A stretch of DNA of 64,000 bases, taken from positions 84,184 to 148,183 of the forward strand of contig JAAESX010000080.1 of assembly GCA_024228935.1 (NCBI GenBank), written 5' to 3'. A program made the translations under genes and the position numbers. Below the pieces are notes generated by a model. It did no database searches. It saw nothing but the letters and a program-made list of their open reading frames with translations, and was not told the DNA's origin. This document shows positions 34,821-43,000 of the stretch, one piece after another (the first letter of the stretch is position 1; each line of letters begins with the position of its first letter). The stretch comes from Pseudomonadota bacterium (GTDB lineage Bacteria; Myxococcota_A; UBA796; CAJQPC01).

Positions 34821-35647
34821 GCGGTCTCCGGGCGGATCCGAGCGACGGCCTCGCCGACGCGGCGGTGGAGGAGGCGGGCCAGGTCTCGAGCCTCGGGCTG
34901 CAGGCTCGCGTCAGACACCAGGCCGCTGTACCGGCGGAGCATGCGGTCACAGGCTCGGTCGATGGCGCGCTCGTCCATGGTCGGCGCGACGCCGACGACC
35001 CCCCAGTCGTCATTGCCCTGCATGCGGTCCCAGTCCCGGCGCAGGCGGTGGGCCAGGATGTCGCGGGCCCGGCGAGGCGGGGGAGGGGTCTCCTCGATGG
35101 CGGGCTCGGCTCGGGGCGAGCGGTCGTCGAGCTGCAGCAGACCGAGCGCGACCAGGACCGCGATGTCTTCGAAGACCCGGTTCTGATCGACGGCCACCTC
35201 GCGGAAGAGGGCGCGCAGCGAGGCGCCGCCCTCGGGCCGTCGGGCGAGCATCGCGCGCGTCACCGGGTGGAGCGGTAGGCGCCGGGCGGCCTCGGCCCCG
35301 GGAGCGTCGACGAGGAAGCAGTCGGGTTGCTGTCGCAGGGCGGGCTGGTCGGCCAGGCGTCGGCCTGCTTCGTACAGGTGCGGGCCGAGGAAGTTGATCC
35401 CGGGTCGCTCGGTCCGCTCGCCGGGGCGGAAGACGAGGCTCCCGGTGTAGAGCGCGCGAACGATGTCGCCGACGCCCTCGGGTCGGTGCGGCTCGCCGCG
35501 GATCATCAGCGTGTCGGTCACCGGTCCCATCAGCACACCGGACTGGCGACGGGTCCAGACCGCGGTCGCGACCGCCAGCGCCGGCGCGTTGGGCAGCATC
35601 TCTTCCGGGTGGAGGAGCGCGTCGCTGTGCTTGGTGAACGGATGCAT
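34817..35647 (-). CDS. DUF4388-like protein with J-domain-like C-terminus
   Basis: 276 residues, cytoplasmic. The N-terminal 170 residues ('SGVLMGPVTDTLMIRGEPHRP', 'ALYTGSLVFRPGERTERPGINF', 'RALFREVAVDQNRVFEDIAVLVALGLL') resemble DUF4388/PATAN-type and winged-helix regions of myxobacterial signalling proteins. The C-terminal 60 residues ('WGVVGVAPTMDERAIDRACDR') resemble a DnaJ J-domain but without an HPD motif, so Hsp70 stimulation is doubtful. Such proteins occur in gliding and chemosensory clusters, but nothing here confirms that. It is coupled to the MopE-like gene. Confidence 0.65.
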   Translation of the reverse strand: MHPFTKHSDALLHPEEMLPNAPALAVATAVWTRRQSGVLMGPVTDTLMIRGEPHRPEGVGDIVRALYTGSLVFRPGERTERPGINFLGPHLYEAGRRLADQPALRQQPDCFLVDAPGAEAARRLPLHPVTRAMLARRPEGGASLRALFREVAVDQNRVFEDIAVLVALGLLQLDDRSPRAEPAIEETPPPPRRARDILAHRLRRDWDRMQGNDDWGVVGVAPTMDERAIDRACDRMLRRYSGLVSDASLQPEARDLARLLHRRVGEAVARIRPETA

Positions 35648-35676
35648 TGGAGTCGGCGTTGTACCTCAGAGATGAA

Positions 35677-36807
35677 CTAACCAGAGCGTGCCTGACCGGC
35701 GGCGGGAAGCTCGCCCACGAACAGTGACACCGAGATGCCGCCGTTGCTGAAGCGGGCCACCTGCTCCATCTTGCGGCCGAGGTGGCCAGCCAGCGAGGCC
35801 TCGGGGCAGACGCACGCGACGCGCCAGCCGGGGAACTGGAGACGCAGCGCCTGTCCGGTCTTCCGGTACAGCGGCGCCAGCTCGATGTTCTCGGCGACGC
35901 GCTTGCCGTACGGCGGGTTGAGGATGACGAGCCCCGGCCCCTGGACCGGCGTGGAGAGCGGCGCCGTGGCGCTCTTCCGTTCGAGTGTCGGCGCCACGCC
36001 GGCGCGCTTGGCGTTGGCGCGCGCGGCGTCGATCGCGCCCTGGTTCCGGTCCGAGCCCACCACCACGCCACCGTCACGGCCGCCGGTACGAGCCTCGGCG
36101 AGCATCTGCTGCCACGTCTTGGCCGGGAAGCAGGGGACCCGCGTGATCGGAGGGATGCGCTCGACGCCCGGCGCACGGTCGTCGTTCCAACACGCCGCCT
36201 CGATCGGGAAGGTGCCGGCGCCACACATCGGGTCGAACAGCGGCACGCCGGGCTGCCACCCCGCGGCCATCAGGCAGGCTGCAGCCAGGTTCTCGCGGAT
36301 GGGGGCCTTGGCCGTGGCCTGGCGCCAGCCGCGCTTGTGCAGGCTCGGGCCGCCGGCGTCGATGGAGAGCGTGGCGCGCTTGCCTCGGACCCGGACCCGG
36401 ATCTGGACGACGTCGCGGGGAGGCCGACCTCGGCGTCTCGCCGAGCGCATCTTGTCGCCGATGGCCCGCTCGACCTTCTTGGTGATGACGTCGGTCCGAC
36501 CCAGTCGGGCCTCGATCTTGGTGACGCGGACCTCGACCGTCTGGCCGGGGTGGATCCACTGGCTCCAGTCGACCTTCATGACGCCCTGCCGCAGCTGCTC
36601 CAGGCTCGCGGCGGGCAGCTCGGCGATGCGGACCAGCACCTGGCCCGCACAGTGGCTCCACAGCGCCAGTCCAGCGGCGTCGACGACGTCACCCTCGATC
36701 TCCACGCCGCCCTCGACCACCTGGACGGGGCGCTGCGCCAGGCTCTGGATCTCCTCGGCGAGCGCGTGCTCGAGCCCGGGAGCGATGCCGACGAACACGG
36801 TGGTCAC
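35677..36807 (-). CDS. THUMP-domain class I SAM-dependent RNA methyltransferase (RlmL N-terminal type)
   Basis: 376 residues from GTG 36807, overlapping the kinase stop (GTGA). The ferredoxin-like and THUMP domains (about 1-160; 'VFVGIAPGLEHALAEEIQSL') resemble the N-terminus of RlmL, which makes m2G2445 in 23S rRNA. The methyltransferase domain has motif I DPMCGAGTFPIEAA and motif IV NPPYGKR, the signature of exocyclic-amine N-methyltransferases. It lacks the second, RlmK-like, domain of the E. coli fusion. A role in m2G formation on rRNA or tRNA is the likely reading; the exact site is unknown. Confidence 0.88.
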   Translation of the reverse strand: MTTVFVGIAPGLEHALAEEIQSLAQRPVQVVEGGVEIEGDVVDAAGLALWSHCAGQVLVRIAELPAASLEQLRQGVMKVDWSQWIHPGQTVEVRVTKIEARLGRTDVITKKVERAIGDKMRSARRRGRPPRDVVQIRVRVRGKRATLSIDAGGPSLHKRGWRQATAKAPIRENLAAACLMAAGWQPGVPLFDPMCGAGTFPIEAACWNDDRAPGVERIPPITRVPCFPAKTWQQMLAEARTGGRDGGVVVGSDRNQGAIDAARANAKRAGVAPTLERKSATAPLSTPVQGPGLVILNPPYGKRVAENIELAPLYRKTGQALRLQFPGWRVACVCPEASLAGHLGRKMEQVARFSNGGISVSLFVGELPAAGQARSG

Positions 36808-39800
36808 TTGAGCGCCTCGGTCTGGAAGTCCTCGAGGGCCTGACACCGGACGGCCAGGTCGATCTGGCCGGCGGCCTCGGTCAGCTCGCGAGCTCGTCGG
36901 GCGCTGGTGCGGCAGTCCTCGTGGGCGAAGCCGGTGCGCCCCAGCTCGCTCTCGGCGCGCTGCAAGCCCCGGCTCAGCTCGTCCCAGTCGCCGAGCATGG
37001 CGACCGCTGGGAGCCGGAAGATCTCGGCGCCGCCGATCAGGTAGGTCCAGCCGGATCGGCGGAGGCCGGCCAGCGCGGCATCGAACATCTGGAGCGCGGC
37101 CACGGGGTCGCCCTGGTCGGTCAGCGTGCTGGCCAGGTTCAGCTCGGCCACGTGCAGGTCGGGGCTGCGCGCTCGGAGGAACCAGCGGCGCGCCTGGCGG
37201 TAGCGCATCTCCGCTCGGGCCAGATCGCCGCGCATCCGGGCGACCTCGCCGAGCGAGTTGTAGGCCCCCGCCTGCCCGTGGACGATCTCGATCTGGGCGT
37301 GGATTCCCAGCGCCTGCCGGGCATGGTGCTCGGCCACATCCAGGTTGCCGAGCTGGGACTGGACGTTCGCCAGCGCCAGGTGAGCGCCCGCTTCACAGGC
37401 CGGGTCGTCCCCTTCGGCGGCGAACTGGACCGCCCGAGCGAGCATCTCGACGGCGCGCTGCCGGTCCCCGCGCTGGTCGAGGGTCAGGCCGAGCTGCCAC
37501 CAGGCCCGCGCGGCCAGGGCCTCGTCGGCCAGCTCGAGCGCGACGTCAAGGCCCTCCTCCATCGTCGCGACCGCCTCGTCGTGGCGGCCGTACTTGGCGT
37601 AGACGCCGCTGAGCTCGCGGAGTGCGACCGCCTCGTGTCGGCGCCAGCCGTGGTGACGTGCGAGCGTCAGCAGGTCCTGGCAGACGCGCTGGGCCCGCTC
37701 CACGTCGCCCATCCCGACCGTCAGCGAGGCGCGCTTGGCCCAGGTGTCGCCGCGGCGGGGGTCGGTGGGTGGGATCTCGGCGTTGTCCAGCGCGACGACG
37801 TGCAGGTCGAGCAGGCGCGAGGCGGCCTCGGTGTCGCCGCGGGCTCGGGCCTCCTGAGCGGCCAGGACAAGCGGGCGCAGGGCCTCCTCGTGCATCCCGG
37901 CGGCCAGGAGGTGCAGGGCGTAGCGCTCGTCCACGCCGGCCCCGATGCGCTCGCCGAGCATGGCTGCGGCGGCGGCGTTGTGTGCCGACACGTCCGTCGC
38001 GGACTCGAGGATGGCGTCCCGGAGCAGGCCGTGGGCGAAGCTCCAGCCGGTGGCGTCTTCGATGGCGAGGCCGCGCTCGACGAGCGCCTCGCGCAGGTCG
38101 GGGCTGGGGGCCAGGCCGCGGTGCGTGCACGCGTCCAGCCACTCGTCGTCCTCGACCGAGGTGCCGAGCGCCGCCGCGACCTCCAGCGCGAGCCCGTCGT
38201 CCGTGGTGCGGCCGACCAGCAGTCGACGCACGGCGGTGCGCCAGAGACCGGCCAGGTCCGCCGGGAGCTCGGCGCCGTGTCGAAGGGCCAGGCCATCGGG
38301 CCCCTCGACCAGGGCGCCGTCCTGGACCCACTCGCCGACGAGCTCGACCGCGAAGAGGGGGATGCCACCGGCGCGCTCGTGGACCTGTTGCGCCAGACTG
38401 GGCTCGAGCCCCAGCAGGCCGCTGACCAGCTCCTGGGACTCGGCGTCGGCGAGCGGCTCGATGGGCAGGGTCTGGGCGCCGGCTGCGGCGAGCTCGGCGA
38501 GCAGGGCCTGGGCCCGCGGTCGGTCGCGCAGCCCCTCGTCCTGGACGGTCAGGAGCAGCAGCCCCTGCTGCTCATCGGCGAGATGCGCCAGGGCGTACTG
38601 CAGGGCCTCCTCGCCCCACTGCACGTCGTCGAGCCAGGTCACGGTCAGCTCGTCCAGCGCCTCGCGGACCAGCGCGTGTCGAGCCATCGGAGCCAGCGAG
38701 CTCTTGCCCTCGAGCCAGTCGGCCAGGCCGAAGATGCGCGTCTGGGCGTGCAGGTCCTCGCCGCTCAGCCCTTCGGCGCGTAGCTGCCGGCGGACGAGTC
38801 CGGTCAGGCCGCTTCGGGGGCTCGGCTGGGGACCGTGGACCGCCCGACCGGAGCGCACGCCGGCCAGCTCATGGGCGCGGGTACAGAGCCAGGCGGCCAG
38901 GCGGCTCTTGCCGACACCAGCCGGGCCGCTCAACACGACGACCTGGGGCTTGCCCTCGATGGCCTCGCCCAGGGCGTGCCACAGCTTCTCGCGTTGGGGG
39001 AGTCGGCCGACGAGCGGCGGCGGTCGGAGCGCGTAGAGCCCGAGCCCGGGGAGCGGCTTGCGGGCCACCGGCTCGGTCCGGTCGAACGAGGTCGGGAACG
39101 GGACGAAGGCGCTCGGGGTCAGGTCGAGCAGAGCCGCGGCGGCGTGGGCGGCGCTCGCGGGCCGGTCATCCGGGTCCTTGGCCATCAGGAAGCGAAGCCA
39201 CTTCTCCACCCCCTGGGGGGCGTCGGCGACCAGCCTCGGGAGTGGGCGGTTCAGGTGACCCTGGACCGCCGGGGCCATCTTCCGTCCGAACGGCGGCTCG
39301 CCGGTGAGCATCGTCCAAGCCAGGCTGCCGACGGCGTACAGGTCCGTCTGGCCGCTGAACCGGCGCCACTCCCCGCGCAGCTGCTCCGGGGCCATGTACG
39401 CGGGGGTCCCGGCGCTGGGCAGCTCTGTCCCGTGCTCGAGGACAGGAAGCGCCAGGCCGAAGTCCGACAGCACGACCCGGTCCCCGCTGAGCAGGACGTT
39501 GCCGGGCTTCACGTCCCGGTGGACGAGGCCGTTCGCGTGGGCGTGTCCCAGCGCATCCAGGAGCTGGAGCAGGACGCTTCGAAGCCGGGGCCACGGCATC
39601 GTGCCTTTGTACGCGCCCAGGTGCTCGGCCTCGCAGAGCTCCATCGCCAGCCAGGGGGCGCCGGGCTCGAAGCGGCCGCTGAAGTCGGAGGCCTCGCGGG
39701 CGGTGACCCCACCCAGCTCGTACAGCTTGACCACGTTCGGGTGGTCGAGCCGCGCGACCGCTCGCACCTCGGTCCGGAAGGTCGCGACGGCCTTGGCGGC

Positions 39801-39935
39801 GGCGGCGCCGTCGTGCGTCTGCACCTTGACCGCCACCTCGAGTCCGCTCGCGTGGGTGCCCCGGTACACCTCGGCGGCCGCCCCTCGTCCGAGCGGGGCG
39901 GTCAGCCGAAACGGCCCGATGGATGAGCTGGACAT
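36804..39935 (-). CDS. Giant Ser/Thr kinase-ATPase-TPR signalling protein (copy 2)
   Basis: 1043 residues, cytoplasmic. The kinase domain has 'LGRGAAAEVYRG', 'VAVKVQ', HRDVKPGN, DFGLA and 'MAPEQLRG'; the glycine loop has an Ala-rich variant. The ATPase has Walker A GPAGVGKSR and Walker B-like 'VTWLDDVQWG'. The C-terminal half is TPR-like ('DQGDPVAALQMFDAALAGLR'). It is the same design as the protein at 27810-31241 but diverged throughout, indicating an old duplication. It is the first gene of a minus-strand group continuing with the methyltransferase. The partner ligand is unknown. Confidence 0.9.
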   Translation of the reverse strand: MSSSSIGPFRLTAPLGRGAAAEVYRGTHASGLEVAVKVQTHDGAAAAKAVATFRTEVRAVARLDHPNVVKLYELGGVTAREASDFSGRFEPGAPWLAMELCEAEHLGAYKGTMPWPRLRSVLLQLLDALGHAHANGLVHRDVKPGNVLLSGDRVVLSDFGLALPVLEHGTELPSAGTPAYMAPEQLRGEWRRFSGQTDLYAVGSLAWTMLTGEPPFGRKMAPAVQGHLNRPLPRLVADAPQGVEKWLRFLMAKDPDDRPASAAHAAAALLDLTPSAFVPFPTSFDRTEPVARKPLPGLGLYALRPPPLVGRLPQREKLWHALGEAIEGKPQVVVLSGPAGVGKSRLAAWLCTRAHELAGVRSGRAVHGPQPSPRSGLTGLVRRQLRAEGLSGEDLHAQTRIFGLADWLEGKSSLAPMARHALVREALDELTVTWLDDVQWGEEALQYALAHLADEQQGLLLLTVQDEGLRDRPRAQALLAELAAAGAQTLPIEPLADAESQELVSGLLGLEPSLAQQVHERAGGIPLFAVELVGEWVQDGALVEGPDGLALRHGAELPADLAGLWRTAVRRLLVGRTTDDGLALEVAAALGTSVEDDEWLDACTHRGLAPSPDLREALVERGLAIEDATGWSFAHGLLRDAILESATDVSAHNAAAAAMLGERIGAGVDERYALHLLAAGMHEEALRPLVLAAQEARARGDTEAASRLLDLHVVALDNAEIPPTDPRRGDTWAKRASLTVGMGDVERAQRVCQDLLTLARHHGWRRHEAVALRELSGVYAKYGRHDEAVATMEEGLDVALELADEALAARAWWQLGLTLDQRGDRQRAVEMLARAVQFAAEGDDPACEAGAHLALANVQSQLGNLDVAEHHARQALGIHAQIEIVHGQAGAYNSLGEVARMRGDLARAEMRYRQARRWFLRARSPDLHVAELNLASTLTDQGDPVAALQMFDAALAGLRRSGWTYLIGGAEIFRLPAVAMLGDWDELSRGLQRAESELGRTGFAHEDCRTSARRARELTEAAGQIDLAVRCQALEDFQTEALK

Positions 39936-39985
39936 GGGGCGCGCCGGGTTAGCGGTCCGTCCGCGTCGCGCGGCGAGGAGGAGGC

Positions 39986-40765
39986 ATGGGCTATCACGCC
40001 ATCATCACCGGGGCGTCGGCTGGAATCGGCGCTGCGCTCGCGCACGAGCTGAGCCGACACGGCTACAGCGTCGGGCTCATCGCTCGACGGGCGGACAAGC
40101 TCGACGAGGTCGCGGCGAGCGTCCGAGCCTCGGGTGGACAGGCCGCGGTCGCGACGGCCGATGTGACCGACCGGGAGGGGCTGGCGGCCGCCATCGCCTC
40201 GCTCGAGGCCGAGCAGGGTCCATGCGAGGTCCTGGTCTGCAACGCTGGCGTCATCGGGCTGCAGTACGCGGACACGTTCAACGCTGAAGACGTCGTGCAC
40301 ATCATGAACGTCAACTTCAACGGGTGCGTCTACGGGGTCGAGGCGGTGCTCCCCGGCATGCTCGCTCGTGGCCGGGGCCAGCTGGTCGCCATCAGCAGCG
40401 TCGCCGGAATGCGTGGGCTGCCGACCTGGAGCGCGTACTCGGCCAGCAAGTCGGCGGTGTCGACGTTCTGGGAGTCGCTGCGCGTCGAGTTGAAGCCCCG
40501 CGGCATCCAGTGCACCACGGTCCAGCCCGGCTTCATCGACACGGATCTCGTCAAGGGGAACAAGAACCCCATGCCGTTCCTGCTGTCGCCCGAGGAACTG
40601 TCTCGCCGGGTGGCTGGGGCCATCCAGCGCCGCGACGGCGAGTTCACCGTCCCGTGGCAGATGGAGGGCCTGATGTGGCTCACCCGTCGCCTGCCGAACT
40701 GGCTCTACGACCGGGTCATGTACTCGAACGTTCCGAAGAGCAGGCGCGGGCCGCGCAAGGAGTAG
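39986..40765 (+). CDS. Short-chain dehydrogenase/reductase
   Basis: 259 residues, cytoplasmic. The Rossmann fold shows the cofactor motif TGASAGIG and 'NAG', catalytic Ser in 'AISSVAG', and the catalytic Tyr-x-x-x-Lys in YSASK. Arg at the end of the second strand ('LIARRADK') favours NADP(H). The segment after 'GFIDTDLV' is typical of classical SDRs acting on lipids or steroids. Substrate unknown. It converges on the response-regulator gene; as annotated the 3' ends overlap by 50 bp, or leave about 8 bp if that gene's frame is corrected. Confidence 0.9.
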   Translation: MGYHAIITGASAGIGAALAHELSRHGYSVGLIARRADKLDEVAASVRASGGQAAVATADVTDREGLAAAIASLEAEQGPCEVLVCNAGVIGLQYADTFNAEDVVHIMNVNFNGCVYGVEAVLPGMLARGRGQLVAISSVAGMRGLPTWSAYSASKSAVSTFWESLRVELKPRGIQCTTVQPGFIDTDLVKGNKNPMPFLLSPEELSRRVAGAIQRRDGEFTVPWQMEGLMWLTRRLPNWLYDRVMYSNVPKSRRGPRKE

Positions 40766-41480
40766 AGCGGGCGCTACTCGACCGGAGTCGCCGAGTCGCC
40801 CTCGCCCCACGCGCCTGGATGCAGCGCAGCGCCGTCGCCGGGTGGTTGCGCGTGAACGGCTTGACGAGGATCGGCGTCGACTTCCGCGCGGCGACCTGTC
40901 CGGGCTCGGCCGTCATCAGGCAGACCCGCAGGGCCAGATCGGGGTCACTCACGCGCAGCTCGTCCAGCAGCTGGGTACCGGGAGCGCCCGGCATCATCAC
41001 GTCGAGCAGGATGCCGTCGAAGCGGTTCTCGGCGATGGAGGCTCGGGCTTCGGTGACCGAGGCGGCGTGGGTGATCTGGTGGCCGCGCAGCACCCGGGCG
41101 AGCGAGTGCAGCAGGATGGGCTCGTCGTCCACGATGAGCAGGTCCAGCGGCTGGGCGGCGTCCGCGGGCTCGCGCGTCGACTCGATGGCGTGCAGGACGT
41201 TCGCCGCTTGCCGCTGGGACCAGGCCCCGATGTCGCCCATGCTCGAGGGCAGCTCGCTGTGGAACTCGACGTTCCCCCTGTCGCTCGCGACGCACGCCTT
41301 GACCCCGTCCTCGACGAAGCGGAGCTCGGCCAGGAGACGCTCGGCGTGGAGCTGGAGGACGCCTTCGTTGCTCTGGACCGTGGCTCCCAGAGGCTCGGCG
41401 CCCATGCGGAGGTAGGAGCGCAGCACAAGCGGAGCGATGGTCCGGATGCGGTCTGCGCTGTCCCCCGTCTCGTGCATCAC
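40716..41480 (-). CDS. Response regulator receiver protein with N-terminal extension, 3' end probably frameshifted
   Basis: 254 residues from GTG 41480 (ATG 41477 is alternative). The first 110 residues are unrecognised ('APLVLRSYLRMGAEPLGATV') and may be a dimerisation or sensory segment. The receiver domain follows with acidic pocket 'LLIVDDEP', phospho-acceptor Asp in 'LLDVMMPG', Thr in 'LMTAEPG' and Lys in 'LVKPF'. After 'ALRCIQ' the reading turns Arg/Ser-rich and enters the SDR gene. One extra G at about 40814 would instead give the ending GAWGEGDSATPVE and a stop at 40774-40776. It is thus a CheY-like protein without an output domain. Confidence 0.75.
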   Translation of the reverse strand: MMHETGDSADRIRTIAPLVLRSYLRMGAEPLGATVQSNEGVLQLHAERLLAELRFVEDGVKACVASDRGNVEFHSELPSSMGDIGAWSQRQAANVLHAIESTREPADAAQPLDLLIVDDEPILLHSLARVLRGHQITHAASVTEARASIAENRFDGILLDVMMPGAPGTQLLDELRVSDPDLALRVCLMTAEPGQVAARKSTPILVKPFTRNHPATALRCIQARGARATRRLRSSSARSTPCAARACSSERSST

Positions 41481-41509
41481 GTCCAGGGTAATCGGTGACG
41501 GATCCGCCG

Positions 41510-42106
41510 TCAGCGCCGAACCGGGCTCGCAAGAGTGTCGTCGCCCCAGGGCGGGCGCAGGCCCTGCATCTCCGGCTCCAGATCGACGCCCAGGCCGTCG
41601 GCCATCCGGTTGATGAAGTTGAAGTAGCTGCAGGCCGACGCGGCGTTCAGGATCTGCTCGTCGGTCAGTCCCGCGGCGCGCAGGGGCTCCAGGTCGGTCT
41701 CCCGGACCGCGCCCGGTGTGCGGGTCAGCTTGTCGGCGTAGGTGGCCAGCGCCGACTCGACCTCGTCCAGTCCGGCCGTCCGCCAGTCACGGATGACCGC
41801 ATCGACCTGGTCGGTCGGCATGCCCTCGTCCCGGAGATCCACTCCGTGCGCCAGCGTTCAGTAGAAGCACTCGTTGGCGCGCGAGGTGATGACCGCGATG
41901 AGCTCGCGCTGCCGCCGGCTCAGCGGCAGGTCTTCGCGCGTGATGGTCGATGCGTAGAGCCGCATGCTCGCGCCGAGCAGATCCGCGTCCAGGCTGTGCA
42001 GCCGCACGATGCCGAACACCTTTCCTGCACGCCGGAGCGCGGCCTTGTACTGACGGGCCAGCGAGCCGGTGGCTTCGTGGTCGTCGAGGGTTCGGATCCA
42101 GGCCAT
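41510..42106 (-). CDS. AhpD-like (carboxymuconolactone decarboxylase-fold) peroxidase selenoprotein, CxxU
   Basis: 198 residues including one selenocysteine, read from ATG 42106 (GGGGGAG ribosome site) through an in-frame TGA at 41858-41860 to the stop at 41510. The sequence before and after the TGA is one continuous AhpD/CMD domain: 'RRQRELIAVITSRANECFY' then U then 'TLAHGVDLRDEGMP', ending with 'SYFNFINRMADGLGVDLEP' as in the peroxidase-related AhpD group. The TGA falls exactly on the second Cys of the CxxC redox motif (residue 83; C80-F-Y-U83), the peroxidatic position in AhpD. It should reduce peroxides with a thiol partner. An ordinary gene caller would split it in two or stop at 41858. 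Confidence 0.9.
41832..41860 (-). promoter_or_regulatory. Selenocysteine UGA codon and bSECIS-like hairpin of the AhpD-like gene
   Basis: TGA at 41860-41858 is followed, 11 bases later, by the perfect 5-bp stem CGGAG/CTCCG with loop TGGAT (41832-41846, read on the minus strand). The loop lies 17-21 bases after the UGA and carries the adjacent Gs expected for SelB binding. The element is weaker than the selD one by sequence but correctly placed. Confidence 0.7.
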
Positions 42107-42151
42107 GACGTAGTCTCCCCCAGACGCGAGCCAACCGGTAGGGTGGCGGCG

Positions 42152-42997
42152 ATGGACCTGTCCGACCTCCCGATCCTGGCGCTCACCTTCGCGGGCGCGG
42201 GGCTTCAGCTCGCGGCCCTGCTGGCGGTGTCGATCGCGGCCATCGGGCACTGGGAGCACACCCGCCGTCACCTTCGCCGCGGGCTCGTGTTCGCCATCGC
42301 GATGCTGGCGCTCGACCTGCCGAATCGGGTCGTCGGCGCCTGGTTCACCGAGGTCTCGGCCATCCTTCCGTTCGGCGGGCTGTCCGGCGACGACGCCAAG
42401 ATCGCGGGGCTCATCGGCGTCTTGCCCGGCGCGGCGGTCGTGCTCGCGCTGTACGGCGTCATGGTCCCGGTCACGCTGCGGGCCGGCGGGGAGCACTCGG
42501 CGTTCCCGCTGCTCTACCGCGAGAAGGTCGACCCGAAGATCTTCGTCGCCGCCGTCGTCGGCGGGGTGGCCGTGGGGCTGGCCTCGACCGTGTTGTTCCA
42601 CCAGCTCAGCGTCGGGATGGGCTCGCTGATGGACCTGGCGGTCCAGATGACGCCGGACCTCGACCGCGAGGCCGCCTGGTTCAACTGGGGCGTGGTCTTG
42701 CCCGCGGTGTGCGCCGCGGCCATCGGCGAGGAGCTGCTGTTCCGCGGCGCCGTCCAGCGGTGGCTGGGTGTCTGGCTGAAGAGCCCGTGGCCCGCGATCG
42801 TGATCACGTCGCTGTTCTGGGCGATCCTCCACGCCCCCAACACCGACGCCCCGTTCATGAAGCTCGGCCAGATCTTCCTCATCGGGCTGGCGCTGGGCGC
42901 CGTCGCGAACCGGTACGGGGTCGAGTCCACCATCCTGGCGCACGTCGGGCTCAACGTCGGCGCGACGGCGCTCGAGCTGGGTGTCTACGCCGGGTAG
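42152..42997 (+). CDS. CPBP-family intramembrane metalloprotease
   Basis: 281 residues with about eight hydrophobic helices. The family motifs are present: EELLFRG (motif 1, catalytic Glu pair and Arg), 'FWAILHAP' (motif 2, His) and 'ILAHVGLN' (motif 3, His and Asn). These are the CPBP/Abi family related to Rce1, which cut prenylated proteins or bacteriocin precursors, or act in self-immunity. Start ATG 42152 is chosen because the first helix begins there. It is divergent from the AhpD-like gene with a 45-bp gap. No bacteriocin genes are nearby. Confidence 0.88.
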   Translation: MDLSDLPILALTFAGAGLQLAALLAVSIAAIGHWEHTRRHLRRGLVFAIAMLALDLPNRVVGAWFTEVSAILPFGGLSGDDAKIAGLIGVLPGAAVVLALYGVMVPVTLRAGGEHSAFPLLYREKVDPKIFVAAVVGGVAVGLASTVLFHQLSVGMGSLMDLAVQMTPDLDREAAWFNWGVVLPAVCAAAIGEELLFRGAVQRWLGVWLKSPWPAIVITSLFWAILHAPNTDAPFMKLGQIFLIGLALGAVANRYGVESTILAHVGLNVGATALELGVYAG

Positions 42998-43000
42998 GTC

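Noticed and set aside
41510..41842. AhpD-like gene as a pseudogene split by a stop codon
   Set aside because: Only a single UGA interrupts it, precisely at a redox Cys, with a hairpin downstream and a Sec-type selD in the same window.
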